Source of the DNA: Cynocephalus volans
Taxonomy: Eukaryota; Chordata; Mammalia; Dermoptera; Cynocephalidae
Length of the DNA stretch: 64,000 nt
NCBI RefSeq assembly: GCF_027409185.1
Contig: NC_084463.1
Location: 70,479,852-70,543,851, forward strand
Reading direction: 5' to 3'
Shown: piece by piece, positions 46,926 through 58,785 of the stretch
How the letters are laid out: every line of letters begins with the position of its first letter
Numbering within the stretch: the first letter of the stretch is position 1
The notes under the pieces: generated by a model
What the model was told of the DNA's origin: nothing
The model's input: the letters and a program-made list of their open reading frames with translations, nothing else
Databases searched by the model: none
Position numbers and translations under genes: made by a program

Positions 46926-48671
46926 TTATCATGTTGGTTAAATCATATTAAACTATACTTAATTATTCAATAAATTACAACTCCATTTTCCTAAATTCTA
47001 AAATGTTAATATTAGATGCTTTACAATTTCAACCATGGTATTTAATTTTTCAAAAAACCTTACAGGTTTTCAAATGCCCTTTTTAATAATGCAAACTTCT
47101 CATACTCAGTGTTAATATGTCTTAAGTATCTTATGTTCTGTTAACACTATTTCATTGTGAAAACTCATTTAATAATTATTTACTAATAACTGGAGTTAAG
47201 TATAATTTCTTTAACTATGAAACTTTCTACATTTATGTAGTGGAGATGGAAGTGACTTAGTTTTATATTCTCCCAAGGACATAAGATGGGAAAAAAGATA
47301 CTATGTTTTTCATCTAACAAATACTCTTCCTTCTCCTTTTTTCTTATCAGCAGAAAATATCTGCTTTAGATGGATATTATAAGATAACATGAATGTTTCA
47401 AATAAAAAGAGCTTGGTTCTGTTCAGACCTAAATAACTTATTTCTACACTAATCAAGGCCACGAAAATTGGGGTTTGAGAGTGAAATCCAAGACTTGTAA
47501 AATTCAAATAAATATTTCCACATTTTTGAAGCAGAGACTTACAAAAACCAAAACCAAATAATTTAGGAATGAAATTATAACATAATATAATTGAGGAATT
47601 ATTCACTCCTTCTGAACTCAGTCAAACATTTCTGGTTTAGATTATAATTAAGTAGGCTAACTTTCTCATGGAACCTACTTCTTGAAGTCCAAACTTTATT
47701 TCCTGAAGAGAAGAGTAAAAAGTCAGATTATACTATAAATGTATCAGATGTGCAACTGCCTTGTAAAGGAAGAGAAAATGTGAAACAGGAGAGTATTCTG
47801 TGAGTATTCTCCTCACAGAAATGAGTATTCTCATTTCTTGAAGGGTTAAAAGCTATGCTGGCCCCCAATTCCTAACTAACCAAACTCCTCTGATCTATGA
47901 ATTTTGATGTAGGAGAGAAACAAGAAAGCCCACTTGGTATTTTACCTTCTAACTGGTACATATGATGTGCAATTACTCTAAGCCTTGCCATCCTTCACTA
48001 GCTTAATACATTGGCTCTTAGAGTAGAAAGTATATTATTTGAATGTCATGGTTTTGTCTCAGGAACAAACCAACTGCGTTCATAACACTAAGAATACATC
48101 CATAGGCATTATTGCTTAAATGGTGAGCAAAGGACAGCATTGCCAAAAAAAGAAAAGAAAACAAACAGCATTACATTTTAGAAAAATGTTTAAGTGTACT
48201 CTAGGCAAAAACACAACTTTATAACATCTTAACATACAAAATAGTCTGTTCATATCAATGCATTCTAAAAATAATTTCCTTAAGAAGCAGTTTTTTAATA
48301 AATAAGAAAAGACACAATATTTACAATTTTATTCATTTATCAGCAGAAGACATCAGCTTTAAGTCTTTCCCAATTGATGCAATGATAATACCAAATGCTT
48401 TCCTATTCTGTCTCCATTTCTGAAGAAACTACAGCATATACTTAATGAAAGGGCAGGGATTGGGAGTCCCCTGCCTTGCCTAAAATGAAGTATGAACAGC
48501 ATATAGGCTGCCAACCCAATGTTTTACTGCAATCAGGGAAATAAAGGAAAAGATTCAGTCAATTAAGTGCTTCCAATCAAACTGCTGAACACTTTTAGAC
48601 TTCCTGAAATTCACAGAAGTGTGCCCTTTCAGAACACCAACAATTTGAAGTTGTGATGCCCAAGAAGTTGT
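46926..48671. other. Unassigned
   Basis: No gene or repeat recognised in about 1.7 kb. A 98-codon minus frame (47310-47606) shows no domain. A short local duplication ('gagtattctg.gagtattctcctcacagaaatgagtattctc') lies at 47791-47838. Confidence 0.4.
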
Positions 48672-48830
48672 AGGCAGGGTTAGGCAGGGTTCTCCAAAGA
48701 AATAGAACCAATAGGATATTTACATATAGAGAGAGATACTCATGTGCAATTCAAAAAGTTTATGGAAAGATTTGTAGTATCTTTTAATTCTATGAATTTG
48801 TTTGTATTATCTTTTAATTCTGTCAGAAAG
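48672..48830. mobile_element. MLT2 terminus followed by MITE copy 3
   Basis: 'gggttctccaaagaaatagaaccaataggat' is the reversed end of an MLT2-type LTR. From 48744, 'attcaaaaagtttatggaaagatttgtagtatc' is a degenerate copy of the 80-bp palindromic MITE, with an internal duplication of about 25 bases ('tttgtattatcttttaattctgt'). Confidence 0.5.
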
Positions 48831-48991
48831 AAGAGACAGCAGAAACACATGATAAGGCATCAATACTAAAATATATACTATATATTAAAATTTAATATAT
48901 ATAAAAATGAAAAATTTACTATATAAGACATTTAAAAGACGAGCTTAAAATATTCACAGAGAATAGGAAATTGTTATTTTAAAAACCGATA

Positions 48992-49048
<57 letters not shown>

Positions 49049-49404
49049 TCATTTCTGATCAAGATGAAGAAACAGGAGTTAGATTTATACCCCTGAATAA
49101 AATAACAAAAAACTACATTTAAAAAATATAAAATACTACCACTTGTGACACTGAACATCAGGCAAGGAATGACTGTGATCCCTGGGCCAGGAATCAAATG
49201 AAGTGAGCCTTATGACATCTGGAAGTTCTCCCTTGAGTGTTCAGTTGAGTATTGTTCAGCATGTGTGTGTGAAGAAAGTGCCTGAGGTCAGACACAGAAT
49301 CACTCAAAAGAAATATAAATGCATGATGCTTGAAACATACAGAGATGGGTATAATGCCTGCTTCCACCTGCCAGCACGCATTATCTCATAATTCAGAGAC
49401 AGTC
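48823..49404 (+). repeat. L1 5' region, direct repeat copy A
   Basis: About 0.55 kb of L1 5' region sequence ('tgatcaagatgaagaaacagg', 'tgtgatccctgggccagg', 'gaggtcagacacagaatcac'). It matches 50634-51167 in the same orientation at roughly 85% by eye. It differs mainly by a (TG)n tract (48994-49046) that copy B lacks. It is followed abruptly by an L1 3' UTR. Confidence 0.75.
48994..49046. repeat. (TG)n microsatellite
   Basis: A perfect 53-base TG run inside copy A of the L1 direct repeat, arisen where copy B has only 'ctgtttgtgcat'. Confidence 0.97.
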
Positions 49405-49680
49405 ACAAAAGGACAAATACTGTATAATTCCACTTATATAAGGTACCTAGAGTAGACAAATTTATAGAAACAGAAAGTAGAATGGTGGTTTTCAGGGACT
49501 GATAAAAGGGGAAATGAGGAGTTACTGTTTAATGGGTTTGCAAGATGAAAAAAATTTTGAAGACGGATGGTGTTGGTGGTTGCACAACAATGTGAAAGAA
49601 ATCAATACCACTAAGCTATACACCTCAAAATTATTAAAAGTGTAAACTTTATTATGTACATTTTACCACAATTATGTACG
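49396..49680 (+). repeat. L1 3' UTR fragment
   Basis: 'gacaaatactgtataattccac', 'atggtggttttcagggac' and 'ttgtggttgcacaacaatg'-like phrases in plus orientation, ending in 'cattttaccacaat'. Confidence 0.78.
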
Positions 49681-50633
49681 TGTGTGTGTATATATAATAT
49701 ATGTGGGTATATGTATATGTATGTACCAATTTAAGCATTCTGTTTTTAGTAATAAGTCAGATTTTGCTGTTTGGGTTATATCTCCATTTGAATCAACAAA
49801 AACTGCTTAATGAAAAAATTTAAAAAATCATTTGAAAAGCATCATAGAGTTAATATTACTAAGATTAACTGACCCTCTCTGTGAGAGGGTTATACAGAGC
49901 TCTGTTGTCTTGATGACAGGCAAATCCATATGACTTAATTTGGGCAATGAAAGATTAGCAGAAGGATAAGATAGGGATCTCCTAACCCTTTTCCACAAGA
50001 ATGCCAGTTCCCATATAGGACTTACTTCTTAAGGCTGTATACCAGATGAAGAAGGCACATGGAGCAGGAATATAGCTTACCTGCAGATGGCAGTGTAAAT
50101 GAGAAAAGCTCTTGTTGTTATAAGATACGAACATTAGGTTGATCTATTACCTTGGGAGTAACTAGAAAAAGCTGACCTGATGGCTTAACTAGGCACTGGG
50201 AATAATATCCGAAATTCAGAGCCTGTTTCTAATGTGAAAATTCTAATAAGATAACTCTTAATATTAAATTATGGCTGCATCAGGAGATGCACTATCAATG
50301 TAAAGATAAACCAGAAGAAAACGACCTACCCCCATCTCCATCTACTGCAAGGAAAGTTGCCTTACCACTAAGCAGAGAAAGACATTAGATTTAAAAAAAA
50401 AAAAAACAACTTACATTACCCATGTGGATACAAAAACCTTTAAGCTTACAGAGGTTCTAAATTGATAGTGCCCATTAGATGACTAGTAGAAGCAAAAGCA
50501 CGTTATCTCTGGAGGAAGCTACTTTGATTGTAAACCCCAGAGAAGTCAGTATTAACTTTAAAATAAAAATGATAAGGTCATAGTCAAAGGTAACTAAGCA
50601 TACTAGGGAAAAAGATGCCATGCTCGAGAAGTG
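49681..50633 (+). repeat. Probable MLT1-type LTR remnant plus unassigned sequence
   Basis: 49935-50190 ('tttgggcaatgaaagattagcag', 'ccacaagaatgccag', 'aggcacatggagcagg', 'gctcttgttgttataag') follows the order of an MLT1 LTR in plus orientation. The remainder to 50633 includes an A run (50392-50406) and is not assigned. Confidence 0.45.
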
Positions 50634-51167
50634 GCAGAAAGAAGAAACAGCAGAAACAGACCCAAAAAGGCTTTGATACTAAGTTATATGATATATATTA
50701 AAATTTAATATGTATATATTAAAATGAAAAATTTACTACGTAAAACACTTTTAAAAGCTAAAAAGTATACACAGAGAATAGTAAATTATATTTTAAAAAC
50801 AAATACCTGTTTGTGCATATTCACATCTGATCAAGATGGAGAAACAGAGGTCAGATTTACACTCCTGAATCAAATAACAAAATAAATAAAACACTATTGC
50901 CCATGACATTGAATATCATGCAAGGAATGGCTGTGATCCCCTGTGCCAGGAATCAGATGAGGTGAGCCTTATGATATCTGGAGGTTCCCCTTGAGTGTTC
51001 AGGTGCATATTGCTCAGCATGTGTGTGTGAAGAAAGTACCTGAGGTCAGACACAGAATCACTCAAAAGAAATACAAATGGCATAATGCTTGAAACACAGA
51101 GGGATGGGTAAAATGCCTGCTTCCAACTGCCTCCAGTGTAGAAAATTTCATAATTCAGAGAGAGTCA
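50634..51167 (+). repeat. L1 5' region, direct repeat copy B
   Basis: Partner of 48823-49404. It contains 'tctgatcaagatggagaaacagaggtcag', typical of the start of an old L1, and runs on without a break into the L1 5' UTR/ORF1 region at 51168. Confidence 0.75.
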
Positions 51168-52500
51168 ATTACAGTAGTAAGAAAGGCCTCACCTTAATAA
51201 TAGGGAAAGATAAACCCTAGACTAAACCAGGTCTAGTCTTACCTAACAAAGCTTAAAAGCAAGATCCCCAAAAAGCAAGCTCTTTACAACTAACTTGACT
51301 ACGTTCCAGAATAAAGCTCAAGAATATTTATAGGAATACAACTCCAGAACATAGCAAGTCAAAATTTATAACTCTTGGCATTCAATAAAAATTTACAGGA
51401 AGACACCTAAGTGAGAAAATATAGCCCACAATGAATAGAAAAAATAATAGACAGGATAGAATTAGTAGACAAGAAGATTAAAACCATTATTGCAACTTTA
51501 TTCTAAATGTTTAAGTGGGTAGAGGAAACATTACCCATGTTAATTACAGACACAAAGGAATAAAAAGTCCCAAACTAAACTTGTAGCAATGAAAGATACC
51601 ACGTTTAAATGAAAAAGAAAAAAAATGCTCTGAATGGTATTAAAGGAAGATTAGACATTGTGTAAAAACAAACAAACAACAACAACAAAAAAAAGGTAAT
51701 TTACCTTAAAGAAATAACAATGGAAACTATCCAAAATGAAAACAGGGATTTAAAAAGACACACACGCACACACACACACACACACATGTATGCACACAAC
51801 TCATGAACTTAGAAACAACTGCAAGTAGACAAAAATATTTATAATTAGAATCCCTTAAGGATGTGATGTGTGGGGAGAGTGAGAAAGACAAAATATTTTT
51901 TGAAATAAAAAGAACCAAACATTTTCTAAATTTTATGAAAACTATAAACCCACGGGTCCAAAAAAGTCAACTAATCCTAGTACAAGAACCATAAAGAAAA
52001 CAACACCAAGGCACATTATAATCACATTGCTTAAAACCAGTGTAAAAGAGAAAATCTTAAAAACAGCCAGAGAAAAAAGTCATATGGCAGAGGGGAGCAA
52101 AAGATAGGACTGAAAAGCAAATTTCTCATCCAAAATAATGCAACCTTGAAAACACTAAAGCAGTATTTTAAAGTATTGAAAGAAAAAAAAGTATCAATCT
52201 ATAATTCTTTACAGTTTGAAATATCTTTCAGAATAAAAGCAAAATAAATTTTCAGACATACAAAGTTCAAAGTATTTATCACCAGCAGAAATTTATGTTA
52301 GATAAAGTACACCCTAAGGCAGAAGAAAAATAATACAAAATGGAAATTTGAAGTTGCTCAAAGGAATAAAGTACACCAGAAATGGTAACTACAGGAGTAA
52401 ACATTTAAAAAATATATTATTTAATCTTTTTAAATATAATTGATTTTAAAAGAAAAATAATGTCAATATATTGAGGACTTTTATAATGTATGCAGAATTA
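51168..52500 (+). repeat. L1 (old) 5' UTR/ORF1 region
   Basis: 'accaaggcacattataatcac' (about 52006), 'gccagagaaaaaagtcatatg' and 'ataaaagcaaaataaattttcag' correspond to the L1 segment also seen near 63400-63700 in the other L1. A (CA)n tract lies at 51758-51786. No open ORF1 remains. Confidence 0.7.
51758..51786. repeat. (CA)n microsatellite
   Basis: CA run of about 29 bases with one CG interruption, within L1 sequence. Confidence 0.93.
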
Positions 52501-53170
52501 AAATGTGTGACAACAATTTCCTAAACTTGGAAGTGACCAAATGTCCTTTAGTCAGTGAAATAGTTAAACTGTAGTACATCCATACAATGGAAAATTATTC
52601 AGCTGTAAACTGAAAGGAGCTATTAAACCATGAAAAGACATGAAGAAACTTTAAATGTATATAACTAAGGGAAGGAAGTTAGTCTGAAAAGAGTACATAT
52701 ACCATATGATTCCAAAAGATCAGTGTTTGCCAAGGGTTCTAGGGGAGGAAGAGAGGAATGAATAAGTTGAACACAAGGGAATTTGGGGGCAGTGAAACTA
52801 TTCTGAACTTTTTTTTTTTTTTTTTTGGCACTGGCCAGTATGGGGAACCAAACCTTGACCTTGGTGTTACAAGGCTGCGCTCTAAGCAACTGAGCTAACC
52901 AGCCAGCCTGATTCTGTATGTTGTTGTAATGGTGGCTACAAGACATTATGAATTTGTCAAAAGCCATAGAACAGTACAACACAAAGAGTGAACCCTCATG
53001 TAAATTATAAAATACAGTTAATAATATATCAATATTAGTTGGTCAATTTTAACAAATGTATTACACTAACACAGCAAGATGTTTATAATAGTAGAAATGG
53101 GGGAGGCAGAGGGATATAGTAACTGTACTTTCTGCTAAATTTTTCTGTAAACAAATTTGCTATAAAAAAT
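52501..53170 (+). repeat. Nested L1 3' end carrying a t-SINE
   Basis: 'aatgtcctttagtcagtgaa', 'gtacatccatacaatggaaaattattcagc', 'gatcagtgtttgccaagggttc' and a 3' end 'aaataaagtcttaa' near 53170 form an old L1 3' terminus inserted in the surrounding L1. The 3' UTR is split by the SINE at 52809-52910. Confidence 0.78.
52809..52910 (-). mobile_element. Monomeric tRNA-Ile-derived SINE (t-SINE/CYN-like)
   Basis: The minus strand reads 'ctggctggttagctcagttg' (tRNA 5' end and box A), 'cttagagcgcagccttgtaac' (anticodon arm region) and 'ggtcaaggtttggttccccat' (box B), then 'actggccagtgcc' and poly(A). It aligns by eye with tRNA-Ile almost end to end, missing only the CCA. The flanks 'attctg' (52800-52805 and 52911-52916) are a short target duplication within L1 3' UTR. 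Boxes A and B are intact enough for this to be one of the better preserved copies. Confidence 0.85.
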
Positions 53171-53199
53171 AAAGTCTTAATTTTTTTAAATCTAAAAAA

Positions 53200-55250
53200 A
53201 TAATGTATGACAACAATAGCATAAAAGCTCGGAGAAAAAAATGAAACAACGTTATTATAAAAATTGCATACGATATGTGAAATAGTATGATATGTGAAGG
53301 CGGACTATGATGAGTTAAAGATATATGCTACAGATGCTAAAGCAACCCCTAAATTACACAACAAAGAGTTGAATTCAAGTAATCCAAAAGAAGGAAGAAG
53401 AAAGAGGGAATAAAGATAAAGAACAAATTGGACAAATAGAAAACAAATAGCTAAATGGTTTATTTAAACACAACCATATCAATAATCACATTAAGTGTAA
53501 ATGGCATAAGCACCTTAATTAAAAAACAGAAATAATTAGATTAAATAAAAAAGCAATAAAGCACACTATTCTGGCCACAAAAAATTGCAAATATAAAGAC
53601 AAAAATGGGATAAAAAGTACAAGGGAGAAAAAAAAAACATGCCATGCTCACTTTAATAAAAATGAAGAACTGGTGGCTATATTAATATCAGATAAAATAG
53701 ATTTCAGTGCAAAGAATATTACTATGGATAAAGATTTTCATTTCATAGTGATGAAGGGGTCGATTTATCAAGAGAACATACAATTCTAAATTTTTATGCA
53801 CCAAATAAGAGAGTTTCAAAATATGCGAATCATAAACTGATAAAAGTGCAAGAAGACATGGACATAGCCACAACCATAATTGAAAATTTCAACACCGCTC
53901 TCTGAATAACTGATAAACAAGTGGACAAGAAAATCAGTAGAGATATAGATGACTTGAACAACACTATCAATAAACTTGACCTCATTGATATTTATAGAAC
54001 ACTCCACCTAACCACAGAATACACATTCGTTTTATGTGCACAAGGACCGTGTTGTAGGCCATAACACAAGACTCAATAAATCTGTAAGTACTGGGGTCAT
54101 ACAAAGTATTTTCTCTGGCCGTAATGGAATCACATTAAAGACTTGTGACAGAAAGATCTCTTGAAAACTTCCAAATATTTGGAAGCCAAATAACCTTTTT
54201 CTAAATAAAGAAGAAACCAAAAGAGGATTTAGAAAGTATTTTGTACTTAACGAGCATAAAAACACAACATATAAAAATGTGTGGTATGTAACTATAAGCA
54301 TTCTTAAAGGAAAAATTTTTAGCAATAAACACCTATATTATAAAAACATATCCTGTAATCAATGACCTCAGCTTTCACCTTATGAAACTAGATAAATAAC
54401 AACATAGTAAGCCTAGAGTAAGCAGGAAAAAAAAAAAGTAATAATAAAGCTCAAAGTAAAAATCAATGAAATAGAAAACAGAAAAAAATAGAGAAATTAT
54501 TGAAGTGAAAATATGATTTTTTGAAAAGATAAAACTGACAAACCTGTAGGCAGGGGGAAAAAAGAGAAGATACAAATTACCAAGGTCAAGAATGAAAAAA
54601 AAAAAACTGAGGGAAGTGCAAAGAGATATAGATATAGCCACAATTATAACTGGATATTTTAATATCACTTTCCCGATAATTGATAGAACAGGCAGTCAGA
54701 AAATCAATAAGGATGTAAGTGACGTCACTACACTTTTTACAAGCTTTGAAAGAACAATCAGGGAATGTTATGAACTACCATATTCCAATAAATTTGTCAA
54801 ATGAGGTTCAATGGACACATTTCTTGGACAAAGCTTACTCATGAAAAAACAGATAACCTTAATAGCCCTATTAAATAAATTGAATTGTAGTTAACAATCT
54901 TCCTAAAAACAAACCAAAAAAATTCAAGCCCAGAGTGCTCCACTGAGAATTCTACCAAAGATTTAAATGAGAAATAATACCAATTACTACAAACTTTTCC
55001 AGAAACACAAAAAAGAGGGAAGACAACGGGTCTTTAAAAAGTTCATGGAAAGATTCATATTATCTTTTTATTCTATTTTTTCATGAACCTTTTGAAGTAT
55101 GCTTGTATTTGTCAATTCATTCTATGAGGCAAATATTGCTGTGATACCAAAACCAGACAAACACATTCCAAGGCAAAAAAAACAAAAAACAAAAAAACTA
55201 CAGACCAATATCCTCCATGAACACAGGGGAAAATGTTTTTAAATTTTAGC
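53200..55250 (+). repeat. L1 ORF2 5' part and RT region, composite
   Basis: 'gtgtaaatggcataagcacc', 'gaagaactggtggctatattaatatcagataaaatag' and 'tttttatgcaccaaataag' are old-L1 ORF2/upstream sequence. 53845-53960 and 54612-54740 are two versions of the same L1 stretch ('gacatggacatagccacaaccataattg' / 'gatatagatatagccacaattataactgg'), so at least two L1 fragments are joined. RT-upstream sequence follows at 54830-55027 and 55113-55250, split by a MITE. Confidence 0.72.
55028..55107. mobile_element. 80-bp palindromic MITE, copy 2
   Basis: 'gggtctttaaaaagttcatggaaag' at the left and the inverted 'gcatacttcaaaaggttcatg' at the right. The L1 text on the two sides ('aaaaaagagggaagacaa' and 'tcattctatgaggcaaatattg') joins into normal RT-region sequence when it is removed. 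Confidence 0.7.
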
Positions 55251-55800
55251 AAGCAAGATCCACCTGCAATATACAAAATTAGTCGTTTGTCTACATATCA
55301 GCAATTAATAATCTAAAATTGAAATTGAAATATCTTTCACAGCCTCAATAAAATGAAATACTATGGAACTAAATCTGACAAAATGTGTATAAGACCTATA
55401 CACTGAAAACTACTATCCACAGACAGTACTGAGAAAATTTTAACATACTTCTTTCAGTAAGTAATAAAAATTGACACTAAAGAAAAATCCATAAGGATAT
55501 AGATTTAACCACCCGATTAATAAATGTGACACCAAATGTTCATATATAGAACACGGCATCCAACAACTGCAGAGCAGACATTCTCTTTAGACACATCCAG
55601 ATCATTCATAAAATGTAGTATTCCATATACTGGCCAATAAAGCAAGAGTCTCAATGCCTTTAAATGATTTAAAAGCATTCAGAGGATGTTCTTTGACCAC
55701 AATGTAATTAAGCTAGAATTGAATAACAAAAATTTAACTAGAAAAACACCCAAATAATCTGTAAGTCAAAGAAGAAATGATGATGGAAAAGGACACTGAA
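55251..55800 (+). repeat. L1 ORF2 fragments
   Basis: 55290-55450 ('tcagcaattaataatctaaaattg', 'aagacctatacactgaaaac') is post-RT ORF2. 55545-55780 ('cggcatccaacaactgcagag', 'gttctttgaccacaatgtaattaag') is endonuclease-region ORF2. The order is not that of one intact L1, so these are separate fragments. Confidence 0.7.
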
Positions 55801-55870
55801 ATAATGATAATAAAAGCATTGCCTAACTAGTATTATTATTTTCTCCTCATCAAACTCTCTGTCCTGTCTT

Positions 55871-56155
55871 CCTATAACTTCTATTAGGTGGTGTTTGGAA
55901 CTTGGATTGCCCAGGAAATCAAGGGAAAATGTGTGGAGCGTATTAACTTAAAAGGTGCAATCTCTGCAGAACTTTCTACTGCTTAGTTCCTGCCCTTGTC
56001 TTTGTTCTGGTTCATGTTCTATTTCTAATCCTGGGTCTCTAGCCTTGTATTCATTCTGCGAACTTCTTTACATACTGATAATAAATTTCTTTTGAAGATT
56101 AACCACACTTTGTTTCTGAGGCTTGACACCAAAGAAGTCTAACTAACACAATTCA
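55871..56155 (+). repeat. LTR-like 3' end (tentative)
   Basis: 'gataataaatttcttttgaag' followed by 'ctttgtttctgaggc' and 'gtctaactaacaca' looks like the polyadenylation signal and terminus of an ERVL/MaLR-type LTR. The 5' part is not recognised. Confidence 0.42.
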
Positions 56156-57290
56156 TGTGTCTTCATTTATATCTCTGGGGGTAGCGATTACGTGTCATGG
56201 TCTTCCTCTGTTAGTTCTAACGCTTTTTCTCTGGTTGCTAGGTTTTCTGTTATCGATTCGTTGCCTCTGTATCATGATGCTTATTTTTCTTAAGTAATTA
56301 GTGAATCTGAGGATTCTCTATTCTTTGAAGGATGAGGTATCTGTTTGCCACAGACTGCCTCCAGTTACAGTGCAGAAGTGTTCCTGGTGCCACTAACTCA
56401 ACTTGTAGCCATTAGGATTCCTCATTTCTTCTTCTCAGGGCCAATGCTCAGTGTTTCTGTGTGATGATAAATCCCTCTGCAGCTCACTATTTGATTCAAG
56501 CATAGTTGGGGAGTGGGGGAGTGGGGGACGGGCGGAGGGGGGAGTGGGGGGAGGGGATTAATATGTATAAAGCGATTAAAAGGTCCAATATTACCAAATT
56601 CTCTAAACTGAATTCTTGACACAATCCCCAAATAGATTACTCCTAGACCTTCTTCTCCTTTGTATTCTTTGTCTCTGAACTTGGCTCACCCTCAGAACCT
56701 TCTTTGGCTTTTTTCAAGAATTCACTGCAATAGTTTTTGCTCTGTCAGTTTCAGACCACCTGCTTACCCTTTCAGAAATTTCTCAAATAGTTCCAATGAT
56801 TTGATTTTCTTGTTTTTCCACATTAATATTGATTAATACCTTTTTAAATTATTTTTTTCTGTCATTTCTAAGAAAGCAAGGTAGGATATGCAAATGTGCT
56901 CAGTCCACACAAATGAATGCTAGATTGAAGCATATATAGCCAAAGAGTCACAATAGCCAATGAATTATACTGGTCTGGAGAGATGCCTGGGATAGATATG
57001 GAAATTTTGGTATCATCAGCACATAGACGGAAGTTAAAACAATAAGAATGAATGTGAGAGATTGTAGAGAGAATGTTAGATATTGAATACGAACATTAAA
57101 ATTTAGTGTTTGGATGAAGGGAGAGAAAAGATTGAAGACTTAAGGGAAAACAGTCTAAGAAACAGCAGTCCTAGGAAAGAGTGGATGCACACAACCTAAA
57201 TTTTAAACTTTTACTATCTTTTTAACTTCCGGCTAATTTAATACCACTTCAATATGCATCTATTAAAAGTCCATTTGTCACCAAACTTGC
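56156..57290. other. Unassigned, contains a G-rich tract
   Basis: Apart from the G tract at 56508-56556 I recognise nothing firm. 56930-57190 ('tttggtatcatcagcacatagacgg', 'aatgtgagagattgtagagag') resembles an ancient mammalian repeat whose name I cannot give. Confidence 0.4.
56508..56556 (+). other. G-run tract with G-quadruplex potential
   Basis: About 49 bases of short G runs (GGGG to GGGGGG) separated by one to three other bases, all on the plus strand. There are more than four runs of three or more Gs with short loops, which meets the usual pattern for an intramolecular quadruplex. It is not near any promoter that I can identify. Confidence 0.8.
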
Positions 57291-57465
57291 TATTTTTTTT
57301 TATAAAGAAATAAAATTTATTTCTTTAGTTTTGGAGGCTGGGAGGTCCAAAGTGCAGGGAACACATCTGGTGAGGGTCTTCTTCTTGGTGGGGTGATTCT
57401 CTATAGCAACTCAGGGTATTACGTGGCAAAAATGGGCTGAGCGAGAGAGCCAAAATTCCCATACT
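57291..57465 (-). repeat. MST-type MaLR LTR fragment
   Basis: 'tataaagaaataaaatttatttc', 'ttggaggctgggaggtccaaag', 'catctggtgagggtcttcttc' are the reverse complement of the 3' half of a MaLR LTR. Both ends are truncated. Confidence 0.68.
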
Positions 57466-58785
57466 TATCATGTCTGTAAACAAGTTTTGGATTTTATATT
57501 TTCAGGCAACAGGCCTACTCCATAAGCCAGAATAGCACACTGTTTCATCAATTAGACGGTCAATAATATCAACGATGATGCTCATAGTCATGATGCTGGC
57601 AAATGTTTATCGTATATTTTGACTAGTATTGTTAATTTGTTTCTCTCTGTTTATGTCTTTCTTCCAACTGCAATATGAATTTTTAGGAATGAGTAGTGAA
57701 TCGGTTTCTCATTTTATATTTAATGTCAAAAGCATTAAAAACTTTAGCCCAGATTGCTAAAAGTTGTTCTCATTAGTCTTCACAAATGACCTATGCAGAT
57801 TCTTGCAGAACCAACCAACCCATCTCCTGCTAATTTTATCAGTCAAGTTGCATTTCGAGAAGCTCAGTTCTGAATAATGTCTCAAAGTTCTCCATGATAT
57901 TCAGCACACATAATATGCATGGGTACTCAGAAATGATTTTGGTTCAGAATATGAGGACAGTGAGGAATAACAGATAGTTGCATTGATTTTTCTATATTGA
58001 AGGCTATCTTGAGAGCTCACTGTGCTTAATTACTTCATCTTATTGTCAATTCTCAGGTAACTAAACAATCAATAGTGTCTCCTCTACTTCATATTACATT
58101 TCCTATGGCTATATGGTTGGGACTTTATAGCTGCTCTGCCTCATGTGAAAGATATTCATTAATTGCCTATTGTGTACTCAGCACTATGCCAGGTTCCTTG
58201 TGACACTGAAGTCAAACCTTTGTACTGACAGATTTGTAACTTCACTTCTCTTTATCTTTTCTGTTTCAAAGCCATGAAAATCTCATTTGAAAAATAATGC
58301 AAGCATAACATTTTTTTTTTTAAATTTTATTTGGTCGATAGACATTGTGGCTGACATTTTAAATTAAGCCAAGGTAAAAATATCTCCATGTCAACTTCCT
58401 TATCAGGACTTACACATGAATGACTCAGAAAATTTTATCTGTATATAAAATATATATTTTATATACCTATTTATATATTATTTATATGTTTAAATATGCA
58501 TAAATGTATATTTAATTTATATAAAATATGTATTTTAAATTTGGGAAATTCCCAATATACAATGGATGGTTTTGTCCAAGTTTATTTATGTGAGTGTTCT
58601 TTTGAACTTAGATGGCTTTTCTCCACAGAAATAATGGTACAAATAATAACCCCTTAAAGTTTTCTAACATGTCACAATTACTTCTTCACCCATATTGAAA
58701 GGAACCTTTTAGAGATTTATACAGGCACTGACTGTGGTTTCCTTTATATATTTAATCAAAACCAGGCTCAAAGATGTTATAATTT
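57466..58785. other. Unassigned, AT-rich
   Basis: No gene or repeat identified with confidence. A possible L2/MIR end lies at 58145-58210 ('ttgcctattgtgtactcagcactatgccagg'), and a TA-rich tract at 58440-58530. Confidence 0.42.
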
